Source: Cinnamomum chago (lineage: Eukaryota > Streptophyta > Magnoliopsida > Laurales > Lauraceae). From it: 64,000 nt of DNA. The stretch spans positions 22,520,501 to 22,584,500 of the forward strand of contig CP142457.1 in NCBI GenBank assembly GCA_038049695.1, in the 5' to 3' direction. Position 1 is the stretch's first letter. Each line of letters begins with the position of its first letter. Of this stretch, positions 23,408 through 37,985 are shown piece after piece. Under the pieces are notes generated by a model. The model saw only the letters and a program-made list of their open reading frames with translations, was not told the origin of the DNA and searched no databases. A program made the position numbers and the translations under genes.

Positions 23408-26400
23408 TCTAGAGGTTGCCTTTGTACACAGAGTCGCAAGAAACACAGTGTGGAGTCAACAATTTCCTAGAGTCGCAAAGATTCTGCTTTACTACAAAAG
23501 TATCGTACGTCCCGCGCGAAGTTCGGGTTTTCTCCTTTACAACCAGAGAACTCCCAGAAGGTGTTTACCATACCCAAGGTTCGTCCGAAACCCGTTTTAA
23601 ACCGAGAAGTAGCTCGAAATATCCTAAAAGGTGCATCTCAACCCAGAATACCTTCAAATGGATTTCGAGGCGTGAGACAAGAGAAGGACACCCGAAACCC
23701 CTTTTAGAGTAAAACGTGAGCCTGGAATTCTCTAGAGGGAGTCTTTGGACCAAGAGTCGCATTAAAACACAGTGTAGAGTCAACCATATGCTCGAGCCGC
23801 ATAGATTGTGTTTTCGTACTAAAGCACCGTACGACCCGCACGAAGTTCGGGTTTCCGCCTTTGCAAACACTGAACTCCCCGAATGTGTCTTCCTTACCCA
23901 AGATTCGCCCGAAACCCGTTTTAAACCGAAAAGTAGCTCGAAATATCTTAAAGAGCGCATCTCAACCCAGAATCCCTTCAAATGGATTTGGAGCCGTAAG
24001 GAAAGATAGAGACACCCGAAACCCCATTTAGAGTAAAACGCAATCCCGGATTTTTCCAAAGGGAGTCTTTGGACCAAGAGTCGCATGAAACACAGTGTTG
24101 AGTCAGCAACTTTCTACAGCCGCACAGATTATGTTTTAGTTCAAAAGTACGGTACGACCCTCGCACGAAGTTCCGGTTCTCGCCCTGGCAAACACTGAAC
24201 TCCCCGAAAGTGATTTCCACACCCAAGATTCGCCCGAAACCCGTAGTAAACCGAAGTGTAGCTCGGAACATCCTAAAAATCGCATCTCATCCCAAAATCC
24301 CTTAATATGGATTTAGAGGCGTACGACAAGACAGGGAGACTCGAAACCCTTTTTAGTTTAAAACTTGATCCCGGATATTTCTAGAGGTTGCCTTTCTACA
24401 CAGAGTCGTAAGAAACACAGTGTGGAGTCAACAATTTCCTAGAGCCGCAAAGATTCTGCTTTACTACAAAAGTATCGTACGTCCCGCGCGAAGTTCGGGT
24501 TTTCTCCTTTACAACCAGAGAACTCCCCGAAGGTGTTTACCATACCCAAGGTTCGCCCGAAACCCGTTTTAAACCGAGAAGTAGCTCGAAATATCCTAAA
24601 AGGTGCATCTCAACCCAGAATACCTTCAAATGGATTTCGAGGCGTGAGACAAGAGAAGGACACCCGAAACCCCTTCCAGAGTAAAACGTGATCCTGGAAT
24701 TCTCTAGAGGGAGTCTTTGGAGCAAGTGTCGCATTAAAACACAGTGTAGAGTCAACCATATGCTCGAGCCGCATAGATTGTGTTTTCGTACTAAAGGACC
24801 GTACGACCCGCACGAAGTTCGGGTTTCCGCCTTTACAAACACTGAACTCCCCGAATGTGTCTTCCTTACCCAAGATTCGCCCGAAACCCGTTTTAAACCG
24901 AAAAGTAGCTCGAAATATCATAAAGAGCGCATCTCAGCCCAGAATCCCTTCAAATGGATTTGGAGCCGTAAGGAAAGATAGACACACCCGAAACCCCATT
25001 TAGAGTAAAACGCAATCCCGGATTTTTCTAAAGAGAGTCTTTGGACCAAGAGTCGCATGAAACACAGTGTTGAGTCAACAATTTTCTAGAGCCGCACAGA
25101 TTATGTTTTCGTTCAAAAGTACCGTACGACCCTCGCACGAAGTTCCGGTTCTCGCCCTAGCAAACACTGAACTCCCCTAAAGTGATTTCCACACCAAAGA
25201 TTCGCCTGAACCCGTACTATACCGAAGTGTAGCTCGGAACATCCTAAAAATCGCATCTCATCGCAAAATCCCTTCATATGGATTTAGAGGCGTACGACAA
25301 GACAGGGACACCCGAAACCCCCTTTAGTTTAAAACTTGATCCCGGATATTTCTAGAGGTTGCCTTTGTACACAGAGTCGCAAGAAACACAGTGTGGAGTC
25401 AACAATTTCCTAGAGCCGCAAAGATTCTGCTTTACTACAAAAGTATCGTACGTCCCGCGCGAAGTTCGGGTTTTCTCCTTTACAACCAGAGAACTCCCCG
25501 AAGGTGTTTACCATACCCAAGGTTCGCCCGAAACCCGTTTTAAACCGAGAAGTAGCTCGAAATATCCTAAAAGGTGCATCTCAAATCGGAATACCTTCAA
25601 ATGGATTTCGAGGCGTGAGACAAGAGAAGGACACCCGAAACCCCTTCTAGAGTAAAACGTGATCCTGGAATTCTCTAGAGGGAGTCTTTGGACCAAGAGT
25701 CGAATTAAAACACAGTGTAAAGTCAACCATATGCTCGAGCCGCATAGATTGTGTTTTTGTACTAAAGGACCGTACGACCCGCACGAAGTTCGGGTTTCCG
25801 CCTTTACAAACACTGAACTCCCCGAATGTGTCTTCCTAACCCAAGATTCGCCCGAAACCCGTTTTAAACCGAAAAGTAGCTCGAAATATCTTAAAGAGCG
25901 CATCTCAACCCAGAATCCCTTCAAATGGATTTGGAGCCGTAAGGAAAGATAGAGACACCCGAAACCCCATTTAGAGTAAAACGCAATCCCGGAATTTTCC
26001 AAAGGGAGTCTTTGGACCAAGAGTCGCATGAAAACACAGTGTTGAGTCGGCAACTTTCTAGAGCCGCACAGATTATGTTTTCGTTCAATAGTACCGTACG
26101 ACCCTCGCACGAAGTTCCGGTTCTCGCATGGCAAACACTGAACTCCCCGAAAGTGATTTCCACACCCAAGATTCGCTCGAAACCCGTAGTAAACCGAAGT
26201 GTAGCTCGGAACATCCTAAAAATCGCATCTCATCCCAAAATCCCTTCATATGGATTTAGAGGCGTACGACGAGACAGGGAGACTCGAAACCCTTTTTAGT
26301 TTAAAACTTGATCCCGGATATTTCTAGAGGTTGCCTTTGTACACAGAGTCGCAAGAAACACAGTGTGGAGTCAACAATTTCCTAGAGTCGCAAAGATTCT

Positions 26401-29400
26401 GCTTTACTACAAAAGTATCGTACGTCCCGCGCGAAGTTCGGGTTTTCTCCTTTACAACCAGAGAACTCCCAGAAGGTGTTTACCATACCCAAGGTTCGCC
26501 CGAAACCCGTTTTAAACCGAGAAGTAGCTCGAAATATCCTAAAAGGTGCATCTCAACCCAGAATACCTTCAAATGGATTTCGAGGCGTGAGACAAGAGAA
26601 GGACACCCGAAACCCCTTTTAGAGTAAAACGTGAGCCTGGAATTCTCTAGAGGGAGTCTTTGGACCAAGAGTCGCATTAAAACACAGTGTAGAGTCAACC
26701 ATATGCTCGAGCCGCATAGATTGTGTTTTCGTACTAAAGCACCGTACGACCCGCACGAAGTTCGGGTTTCCGCCTTTGCAAACACTGAACTCCCCGAATG
26801 TGTCTTCCTTACCCAAGATTCGCCCGAAACCCGTTTTAAACCGAAAAGTAGCTCGAAATATCTTAAAGAGCGCATCTCAACCCAGAATCCCTTCAAATGG
26901 ATTTGGAGCCGTAAGGAAAGATAGAGACACCCGAAACCCCATTTAGAGTAAAACGCAATCCCGGATTTTTCCAAAGGGAGTCTTTGGACCAAGAGTCGCA
27001 TGAAACACAGTGTTGAGTCAGCAACTTTCTACAGCCGCACAGATTATGTTTTAGTTCAAAAGTACGGTACGACCCTCGCACGAAGTTCCGGTTCTCGCCC
27101 TGGCAAACACTGAACTCCCCGAAAGTGATTTCCACACCCAAGATTCGCCCGAAACCCGTAGTAAACCGAAGTGTAGCTCGGAACATCCTAAAAATCGCAT
27201 CTCATCCCAAAATCGCTTCATATAGATTTAGAGGCGTACGACAAGACAGGGAGACTCGAAACCCTTTTTAGTTTAAAACTTGATCCCGGATATTTCTAGA
27301 GGTTGCCTTTGTACACAGAGTCGCAAGAAACACAGTGTGGAGTCAACAATTTCCTAGAGCCGCAAAGATTCTGCTTTACTACAAAAGTATCGTACGTCCC
27401 GCGCGAAGTTCGGGTTTTCTCCTTTACAACCAGAGAACTCCCCGAAGGTGTTTACCATACCCAAGGTTCGCCCGAAACCCGTTTTAAACCGAGAAGTAGC
27501 TCGAAATATCCTAAAAGGTGCATCTCAACCCAGAATACCTTCAAATGGATTTCGAGGCGTGAGACAAGAGAAGGACACCCGAAACCCCTTCTAGAGTAAA
27601 ATGTGATCCTGGAATTCTCTAGAGGGAGTCTTTCGACCAAGAGTCGCATTAAAACACAGTGTAGAGTCTACCATATGCTCGAGCCGCATAGATTGTGTTT
27701 TCGTACTAAAGGACCGTACGACCCGCACGAAGTTCGGGTTTCCGCCTTTACAAACACTGAACTCCCCGAATGTGTCTTCCTTACCCAAGATTCGCCCGAA
27801 ACCCGTTTTAAACCGAAAAGTAGCTCGAAATATCTTAAAGAGCGCATCTCAACCCAGAATCCCTTCAAATGGATTTGGAGCCGTAAGGAAAGATAGAGAC
27901 ACCCGAAACCCCATTTAGAGTAAAACTCAATCCCGGATTTTTCCAAAGGGAGTCTTTGGACCAAGAGTCGCATGAGACTCAGTGTTGAGTCACCAACTTT
28001 CTAGAGCCGCACAGATTATGTTTTCGTTCAAAAGTACCGTTCGACCCTCGCACGAAGTTCCGGTTCTCGCCCTGGCAAACACTGAACTCCCCGAAAGTGA
28101 TTTCCACACCCAAGATTCGCCCGAAACCCGTAGTAAACCGAAGTGTAGCTCGGAACATCCTAAAAATCGCATCTCATCCCAAAATCCCTTCATATAGATT
28201 TAGAGGCGTACGACAAGACAGGGAGACCCGAAACCCTTTTTAGTTTAAAACTTGATCCCGGATATTTCTAGAGGTTGCCTTTGTACACAGAGTCGCAAGA
28301 ACCACAGTGTGGAGTCAACAATTTCCTAAAGCCGCAAAGATTCTGCTTTACTACAAAAGTATCGTACGTCCCGCGCGAAGTTCGCGTTTTCTCCTTTACA
28401 ACCAGAGAACTCCCCGAAGGTGTTTACCATACCCAAGGTTCGCCCGAAACCCGTTTTAAACCGAGAAGTAGCTCGAAATATCCTAAAAGGTGCATCTCAA
28501 CCCAGAATACCTTCAAATGGATTTCGAGGCGTGAGACAAGAGAAGGACACCCGAAACCCCTTCCAGAGTAAAACGTGATCCTGGAATTCTCTAGAGGGAG
28601 TCTTTGGAGCAAGTGTCGCATTAAAACACAGTGTAGAGTCAACCATATGCTCGAGCCGCATAGATTGTGTTTTCGTACTAAAGGACCGTACGACCCGCAC
28701 GAAGTTCGGGTTTCCGCCTTTACAAACACTGAACTCCCCGAATGTGTCTTCCTTACCCAAGATTCGCCCGAAACCCGTTTTAAACCGAAAAGTAGCTCGA
28801 AATATCTTAAAGAGCGCATCTCAACCCAGAATCCCTTCAAATGGATTTGGAGCCGTAAGGAAAGATAGAGACACCCGAAACCCCATTTAGAGTAAAACGC
28901 AATCCCGGATTTTTCTAAAGAGAGTCTTTGGACCAAGAGTCGCATGAAACACAGTGTTGAGTCAACAATTTTCTAGAGCCGCACAGATTATGTTTTCGTT
29001 CAAAAGTACCGTACGACCCTCGCACGAAGTTCCGGTTCTCGCCCTAGCAAACACTGAACTCCCCTAAAGTGATTTCCACACCAAAGATTCGCCCGAAACC
29101 CGTACTATACCGAAGTGTAGCTCGGAACATCCTAAAAATCGCATCTCATCGCAAAATCCCTTCATATGGATTTAGAGGCGTACGACAAGACAGGGACACC
29201 CGAAACCCCCTTTAGTTTAAAACTTGATCCCGGATATTTCTAGAGGTTGCCTTTGTACACAGAGTCGCAAGAAACACAGTGTGGAGTCAACAATTTCCTA
29301 GAGCCGCAAAGATTCTGCTTTACTACAAAAGTATCGTACGTCCCGCGCGAAGTTCGGGTTTTCTCCTTTACAACCAGAGAACTCCCCGAAGGTGTTTACC

Positions 29401-30210
29401 ATACCCAAGGTTCGCCCGAAACCCGTTTTAAACCGAGAAGTAGCTCGAAATATCCTAAAAGGTGCATCTCAAATCAGAATACCTTCAAATGGATTTCGAG
29501 GCGTGAGACAAGAGAAGGACTCCCGAAACCCCTTCTAGAGTAAAACGTGATCCAGGAATTCTCTAGAGGGAGTCTTTGGACCAAGAGTCGAATTAAAACA
29601 CAGTGTAAAGTCAACCATATGCTCGAGCCGCATAGATTGTGTTTTTGTACTAAAGGACCGTACGACCCGCACGAAGTTCGGGTTTCCGCCTTTACAAACA
29701 CTGAACTCCCCGAATGTGTCTTCCTTACCCAAGATTCGCCCGAAACCCGTTTTAAACCGAAAAGTAGCTCGAAATATCTTAAAGAGCGCATCTCAACCCA
29801 GAATCCCTTCAAATGGATTTGGAGCCGTAAGGAAAGATAGAGACACCCGAAACCCCATTTAGAGTAAAACGCAATCCCGGATTTTTCCAAAGGGAGTCTT
29901 TGGACCAAGAGTCGCATGAAAACACAGTGTTGAGTCAGCAACTTTCTAGAGCCGCACAGATTATGTTTTCGTTCAATAGTACCGTACGACCCTCGCACGA
30001 AGTTCCGGTTCTCGCATGGCAAACACTGAACTCCCCGAAAGTGATTTCCACACCCAAGATTCGCTCGAAACCCGTAGTAAACCGAAGTGTAGCTCGGAAC
30101 ATCCTAAAAATCGCATCTCATCCCAAAATCCCTTCATATGGATTTAGAGGCGTACGACGAGACAGGGAGACTCGAAACCCTTTTTAGTTTAAAACTTGAT
30201 CCCGGATATT
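23408..30210. repeat. 7-trimer HOR block, copy 1 (6,803 bp)
   Basis: Order of classes: t3 (23408), t1 (24380), t2 (25351), t3 (26323), t4 (27295), t1 (28267), t2 (29239). The two t3 trimers differ: the first has TTCGTCCG in A and ends CCTTAATATGG, the second has TTCGCCCG and ends GCTTCATATAG. The two t1 and two t2 trimers also differ, so the period really is seven trimers. The t1 at 24,380 is 971 bp because one A is missing at about 25,210 (CTGAACCCG for CTGAAACCCG). Confidence 0.9.
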
Positions 30211-33200
30211 TCTAGAGGTTGCCTTTGTACACAGAGTCGCAAGAAACACAGTGTGGAGTCAACAATTTCCTAGAGTCGCAAAGATTCTGCTTTACTACAA
30301 AAGTATCGTACGTCCCGCGCGAAGTTCGGGTTTTCTCCTTTACAACCAGAGAACTCCCAGAAGGTGTTTACCATACCCAAGGTTCGTCCGAAACCCGTTT
30401 TAAACCGAGAAGTAGCTCGAAATATCCTAAAAGGTGCATCTCAACCCAGAATACCTTCAAATGGATTTCGAGGCGTGAGACAAGAGAAGGACACCCGAAA
30501 CCCCTTTTAGAGTAAAACGTGAGCCTGGAATTCTCTAGAGGGAGTCTTTGGACCAAGAGTCGCATTAAAACACAGTGTAGAGTCAACCATATGCTCGAGC
30601 CGCATAGATTGTGTTTTCGTACTAAAGCACCGTACGACCCGCACGAAGTTCGGGTTTCCGCCTTTGCAAACACTGAACTCCCCGAATGTGTCTTCCTTAC
30701 CCAAGATTCGCCCGAAACCCGTTTTAAACCGAAAAGTAGCTCGAAATATCTTAAAGAGCGCATCTCAACCCAGAATCCCTTCAAATGGATTTGGAGCCGT
30801 AAGGAAAGATAGAGACACCCGAAACCCCATTTAGAGTAAAACGCAATCCCGGATTTTTCCAAAGGGAGTCTTTGGACCAAGAGTCGCATGAAACACAGTG
30901 TTGAGTCAGCAACTTTCTACAGCCGCACAGATTATGTTTTAGTTCAAAAGTACGGTACGACCCTCGCACGAAGTTCCGGTTCTCGCCCTGGCAAACACTG
31001 AACTCCCCGAAAGTGATTTCCACACCCAAGATTCGCCCGAAACCCGTAGTAAACCGAAGTGTAGCTCGGAACATCCTAAAAATCGCATCTCATCCCAAAA
31101 TCCCTTAATATGGATTTAGAGGCGTACGACAAGACAGGGAGACTCGAAACCCTTTTTAGTTTAAAACTTGATCCCGGATATTTCTAGAGGTTGCCTTTGT
31201 ACACAGAGTCGTAAGAAACACAGTGTGGAGTCAACAATTTCCTAGAGCCGCAAAGATTCTGCTTTACTACAAAAGTATCGTACGTCCCGCGCGAAGTTCG
31301 GGTTTTCTCCTTTACAACCAGAGAACTCCCCGAAGGTGTTTACCATACCCAAGGTTCGCCCGAAACCCGTTTTAAACCGAGAAGTAGCTCGAAATATCCT
31401 AAAAGGTGCATCTCAACCCAGAATACCTTCAAATGGATTTCGAGGCGTGAGACAAGAGAAGGACACCCGAAACCCCTTCCAGAGTAAAACGTGATCCTGG
31501 AATTCTCTAGAGGGAGTCTTTGGAGCAAGTGTCGCATTAAAACACAGTGTAGAGTCAACCATATGCTCGAGCCGCATAGATTGTGTTTTCGTACTAAAGG
31601 ACCGTACGACCCGCACGAAGTTCGGGTTTCCGCCTTTACAAACACTGAACTCCCCGAATGTGTCTTCCTTACCCAAGATTCGCCCGAAACCCGTTTTAAA
31701 CCGAAAAGTAGCTCGAAATATCATAAAGAGCGCATCTCAGCCCAGAATCCCTTCAAATGGATTTGGAGCCGTAAGGAAAGATAGACACACCCGAAACCCC
31801 ATTTAGAGTAAAACGCAATCCCGGATTTTTCTAAAGAGAGTCTTTGGACCAACAGTCGCATGAAACACAGTGTTGAGTCAACAATTTTCTAGAGCCGCAC
31901 AGATTATGTTTTCGTTCAAAAGTACCGTACGACCCTCGCACGAAGTTCCGGTTCTCGCCCTAGCAAACACTGAACTCCCCTAAAGTGATTTCCACACCAA
32001 AGATTCGCCTGAAACCCGTACTATACCGAAGTGTAGCTCGGAACATCCTAAAAATCGCATCTCATCGCAAAATCCCTTCATATGGATTTAGAGGCGTACG
32101 ACAAGACAGGGACACCCGAAACCCCCTTTAGTTTAAAACTTGATCCCGGATATTTCTAGAGGTTGCCTTTGTACACAGAGTCGCAAGAAACACAGTGTGG
32201 AGTCAACAATTTCCTAGAGCCGCAAAGATTCTGCTTTACTACAAAAGTATCGTACGTCCCGCGCGAAGTTCGGGTTTTCTCCTTTACAACCAGAGAACTC
32301 CCCGAAGGTGTTTACCATACCCAAGGTTCGCCCGAAACCCGTTTTAAACCGAGAAGTAGCTCGAAATATCCTAAAAGGTGCATCTCAAATCGGAATACCT
32401 TCAAATGGATTTCGAGGCGTGAGACAAGAGAAGGACACCCGAAACCCCTTCTAGAGTAAAACGTGATCCTGGAATTCTCTAGAGGGAGTCTTTGGACCAA
32501 GAGTCGAATTAAAACACAGTGTAAAGTCAACCATATGCTCGAGCCGCATGATTGTGTTTTTGTACTAAAGGACCGTACGACCCGCACGAAGTTCGGGTTT
32601 CCGCCTTTACAAACACTGAACTCCCCGAATGTGTCTTCCTAACCCAAGATTCGCCCGAAACCCGTTTTAAACCGAAAAGTAGCTCGAAATATCTTAAAGA
32701 GCGCATCTCAACCCAGAATCCCTTCAAATGGATTTGGAGCCGTAAGGAAAGATAGAGACACCCGAAACCCCATTTAGAGTAAAACGCAATCCCGGAATTT
32801 TCCAAAGGGAGTCTTTGGACCAAGAGTCGCATGAAAACACAGTGTTGAGTCGGCAACTTTCTAGAGCCGCACAGATTATGTTTTCGTTCAATAGTACCGT
32901 ACGACCCTCGCACGAAGTTCCGGTTCTCGCATGGCAAACACTGAACTCCCCGAAAGTGATTTCCACACCCAAGATTCGCTCGAAACCCGTAGTAAACCGA
33001 AGTGTAGCTCGGAACATCCTAAAAATCGCATCTCATCCCAAAATCCCTTCATATGGATTTAGAGGCGTACGACGAGACAGGGAGACTCGAAACCCTTTTT
33101 AGTTTAAAACTTGATCCCGGATATTTCTAGAGGTTGCCTTTGTACACAGAGTCGCAAGAAACACAGTGTGGAGTCAACAATTTCCTAGAGTCGCAAAGAT

Positions 33201-36200
33201 TCTGCTTTACTACAAAAGTATCGTACGTCCCGCGCGAAGTTCGGGTTTTCTCCTTTACAACCAGAGAACTCCCAGAAGGTGTTTACCATACCCAAGGTTC
33301 GCCCGAAACCCGTTTTAAACCGAGAAGTAGCTCGAAATATCCTAAAAGGTGCATCTCAACCCAGAATACCTTCAAATGGATTTCGAGGCGTGAGACAAGA
33401 GAAGGACACCCGAAACCCCTTTTAGAGTAAAACGTGAGCCTGGAATTCTCTAGAGGGAGTCTTTGGACCAAGAGTCGCATTAAAACACAGTGTAGAGTCA
33501 ACCATATGCTCGAGCCGCATAGATTGTGTTTTCGTACTAAAGCACCGTACGACCCGCACGAAGTTCGGGTTTCCGCCTTTGCAAACACTGAACTCCCCGA
33601 ATGTGTCTTCCTTACCCAAGATTCGCCCGAAACCCGTTTTAAACCGAAAAGTAGCTCGAAATATCTTAAAGAGCGCATCTCAACCCAGAATCCCTTCAAA
33701 TGGATTTGGAGCCGTAAGGAAAGATAGAGACACCCGAAACCCCATTTAGAGTAAAACGCAATCCCGGATTTTTCCAAAGGGAGTCTTTGGACCAAGAGTC
33801 GCATGAAACACAGTGTTGAGTCAGCAACTTTCTACAGCCGCACAGATTATGTTTTAGTTCAAAAGTACGGTACGACCCTCGCACGAAGTTCCGGTTCTCG
33901 CCCTGGCAAACACTGAACTCCCCGAAAGTGATTTCCACACCCAAGATTCGCCCGAAACCCGTAGTAAACCGAAGTGTAGCTCGGAACATCCTAAAAATCG
34001 CATCTCATCCCAAAATCGCTTCATATAGATTTAGAGGCGTACGACAAGACAGGGAGACTCGAAACCCTTTTTAGTTTAAAACTTGATCCCGGATATTTCT
34101 AGAGGTTGCCTTTGTACACAGAGTCGCAAGAAACACAGTGTGGAGTCAACAATTTCCTAGAGCCGCAAAGATTCTGCTTTACTACAAAAGTATCGTACGT
34201 CCCGCGCGAAGTTCGGGTTTTCTCCTTTACAACCAGAGAACTCCCCGAAGGTGTTTACCATACCCAAGGTTCGCCCGAAACCCGTTTTAAACCGAGAAGT
34301 AGCTCGAAATATCCTAAAAGGTGCATCTCAACCCAGAATACCTTCAAATGGATTTCGAGGCGTGAGACAAGAGAAGGACACCCGAAACCCCTTCTAGAGT
34401 AAAATGTGATCCTGGAATTCTCTAGAGGGAGTCTTTCGACCAAGAGTCGCATTAAAACACAGTGTAGAGTCTACCATATGCTCGAGCCGCATAGATTGTG
34501 TTTTCGTACTAAAGGACCGTACGACCCGCACGAAGTTCGGGTTTCCGCCTTTACAAACACTGAACTCCCCGAATGTGTCTTCCTTACCCAAGATTCGCCC
34601 GAAACCCGTTTTAAACCGAAAAGTAGCTCGAAATATCTTAAAGAGCGCATCTCAACCCAGAATCCCTTCAAATGGATTTGGAGCCGTAAGGAAAGATAGA
34701 GACACCCGAAACCCCATTTAGAGTAAAACTCAATCCCGGATTTTTCCAAAGGGAGTCTTTGGACCAAGAGTCGCATGAGACTCAGTGTTGAGTCACCAAC
34801 TTTCTAGAGCCGCACAGATTATGTTTTCGTTCAAAAGTACCGTTCGACCCTCGCACGAAGTTCCGGTTCTCGCCCTGGCAAACACTGAACTCCCCGAAAG
34901 TGATTTCCACACCCAAGATTCGCCCGAAACCCGTAGTAAACCGAAGTGTAGCTCGGAACATCCTAAAAATCGCATCTCATCCCAAAATCCCTTCATATAG
35001 ATTTAGAGGCGTACGACAAGACAGGGAGACCCGAAACCCTTTTTAGTTTAAAAGTTGATCCCGGATATTTCTAGAGGTTGCCTTTGTACACAGAGTCGCA
35101 AGAAACACAGTGTGGAGTCAACAATTTCCTAAAGCCGCAAAGATTCTGCTTTACTACAAAAGTATCGTACGTCCCGCGCGAAGTTCGCGTTTTCTCCTTT
35201 ACAACCAGAGAACTCCCCGAAGGTGTTTACCATACCCAAGGTTCGCCCGAAACCCGTTTTAAACCGAGAAGTAGCTCGAAATATCCTAAAAGGTGCATCT
35301 CAACCCAGAATACCTTCAAATGGATTTCGAGGCGTGAGACAAGAGAAGGACACCCGAAACCCCTTCCAGAGTAAAACGTGATCCTGGAATTCTCTAGAGG
35401 GAGTCTTTGGAGCAAGTGTCGCATTAAAACACAGTGTAGAGTCAACCATATGCTCGAGCCGCATAGATTGTGTTTTCGTACTAAAGGACCGTACGACCCG
35501 CACGAAGTTCGGGTTTCCGCCTTTACAAACACTGAACTCCCCGAATGTGTCTTCCTTACCCAAGATTCGCCCGAAACCCGTTTTAAACCGAAAAGTAGCT
35601 CGAAATATCTTAAAGAGCGCATCTCAACCCAGAATCCCTTCAAATGGATTTGGAGCCGTAAGGAAAGATAGAGACACCCGAAACCCCATTTAGAGTAAAA
35701 CGCAATCCCGGATTTTTCTAAAGAGAGTCTTTGGACCAAGAGTCGCATGAAACACAGTGTTGAGTCAACAATTTTCTAGAGCCGCACAGATTATGTTTTC
35801 GTTCAAAAGTACCGTACGACCCTCGCACGAAGTTCCGGTTCTCGCCCTAGCAAACACTGAACTCCCCTAAAGTGATTTCCACACCAAAGATTCGCCCGAA
35901 ACCCGTACTATACCGAAGTGTAGCTCGGAACATCCTAAAAATCGCATCTCATCGCAAAATCCCTTCATATGGATTTAGAGGCGTACGACAAGACAGGGAC
36001 ACCCGAAACCCCCTTTAGTTTAAAACTTGATCCCGGATATTTCTAGAGGTTGCCTTTGTACACAGAGTCGCAAGAAACACAGTGTGGAGTCAACAATTTC
36101 CTAGAGCCGCAAAGATTCTGCTTTACTACAAAAGTATCGTACGTCCCGCGCGAAGTTCGGGTTTTCTCCTTTACAACCAGAGAACTCCCCGAAGGTGTTT

Positions 36201-37985
36201 ACCATACCCAAGGTTCGCCCGAAACCCGTTTTAAACCGAGAAGTAGCTCGAAATATCCTAAAAGGTGCATCTCAACCCAGAATACCTTCAAATGGATTTC
36301 GAGGCGTGAGACAAGAGAAGGACACCCGAAACCCCTTCTAGAGTAAAATGTGATCCTGGAATTCTCTAGAGGGAGTCTTTCGACCAAGAGTCGCATTAAA
36401 ACACAGTGTAGAGTCTACCATATGCTCGAGCCGCATAGATTGTGTTTTCGTACTAAAGGACCGTACGACCCGCACGAAGTTCGGGTTTCCGCCTTTACAA
36501 ACACTGAACTCCCCGAATGTGTCTTCCTTACCCAAGATTCGCCCGAAACCCGTTTTAAACCGAAAAGTAGCTCGAAATATCTTAAAGAGCGCATCTCAAC
36601 CCAGAATCCCTTCAAATGGATTTGGAGCCGTAAGGAAAGATAGAGACACCCGAAACCCCATTTAGAGTAAAACTCAATCCCGGATTTTTCCAAAGGGAGT
36701 CTTTGGACCAAGAGTCGCATGAGACTCAGTGTTGAGTCACCAACTTTCTAGAGCCGCACAGATTATGTTTTCGTTCAAAAGTACCGTTCGACCCTCGCAC
36801 GAAGTTCCGGTTCTCGCCCTGGCAAACACTGAACTCCCCGAAAGTGATTTCCACACCCAAGATTCGCCCGAAACCCGTAGTAAACCGAAGTGTAGCTCGG
36901 AACATCCTAAAAATCGCATCTCATCCCAAAATCCCTTCATATAGATTTAGAGGCGTACGACAAGACAGGGAGACCCGAAACCCTTTTTAGTTTAAAACTT
37001 GATCCCGGATATTTCTAGAGGTTGCCTTTGTACACAGAGTCGCAAGAAACACAGTGTGGAGTCAACAATTTCCTAAAGCCGCAAAGATTCTGCTTTACTA
37101 CAAAAGTATCGTACGTCCCGCGCGAAGTTCGCGTTTTCTCCTTTACAACCAGAGAACTCCCCGAAGGTGTTTACCATACCCAAGGTTCGCCCGAAACCCG
37201 TTTTAAACCGAGAAGTAGCTCGAAATATCCTAAAAGGTGCATCTCAACCCAGAATACCTTCAAATGGATTTCGAGGCGTGAGACAAGAGAAGGACACCCG
37301 AAACCCCTTCCAGAGTAAAACGTGATCCTGGAATTCTCTAGAGGGAGTCTTTGGAGCAAGTGTCGCATTAAAACACAGTGTAGAGTCAACCATATGCTCG
37401 AGCCGCATAGATTGTGTTTTCGTACTAAAGGACCGTACGACCCGCACGAAGTTCGGGTTTCCGCCTTTACAAACACTGAACTCCCCGAATGTGTCTTCCT
37501 TACCCAAGATTCGCCCGAAACCCGTTTTAAACCGAAAAGTAGCTCGAAATATCTTAAAGAGCGCATCTCAACCCAGAATCCCTTCAAATGGGTTTGGAGC
37601 CGTAAGGAAAGATAGAGACACCCGAAACCCCATTTAGAGTAAAACGCAATCCCGGATTTTTCCAAAGGGAGTCTTTGGACCAAGAGTCGCATGAAAACAC
37701 AGTGTTGAGTCAGCAACTTTCTAGAGCCGCACAGATTATGTTTTCGTTCAATAGTACCGTACGACCCTCGCACGAAGTTCCGGTTCTCGCATGGCAAACA
37801 CTGAACTCCCCGAAAGTGATTTCCACACCCAAGATTCGCTCGAAACCCGTAGTAAACCGAAGTGTAGCTCGGAACATCCTAAAAATCGCATCTCATCCCA
37901 AAATCCCTTCATATGGATTTAGAGGCGTACGACGAGACAGGGAGACTCGAAACCCTTTTTAGTTTAAAACTTGATCCCGGATATT
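30211..37985. repeat. 7-trimer HOR block, copy 2, expanded to 8 trimers
   Basis: 30,211-36,041 repeats 23,408-29,238 trimer by trimer. I noticed only about five differences: the 1-bp losses near 25,210 and 32,550, CCAACAGTCG near 31,851, AAAGTTGATC near 35,054, and ACCACAG, which is private to copy 1 near 28,301. Then t4 recurs (36,042) and is followed by a trimer (37,014) whose A and B are t1 but whose C is that of the t2 trimer (GCATGAAAACAC, TCAATAG, CGCATGG). So t4-t1 is tandemly duplicated, and a t1-C plus t2-A-B segment has been removed by a crossover within or next to B. Confidence 0.87.
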
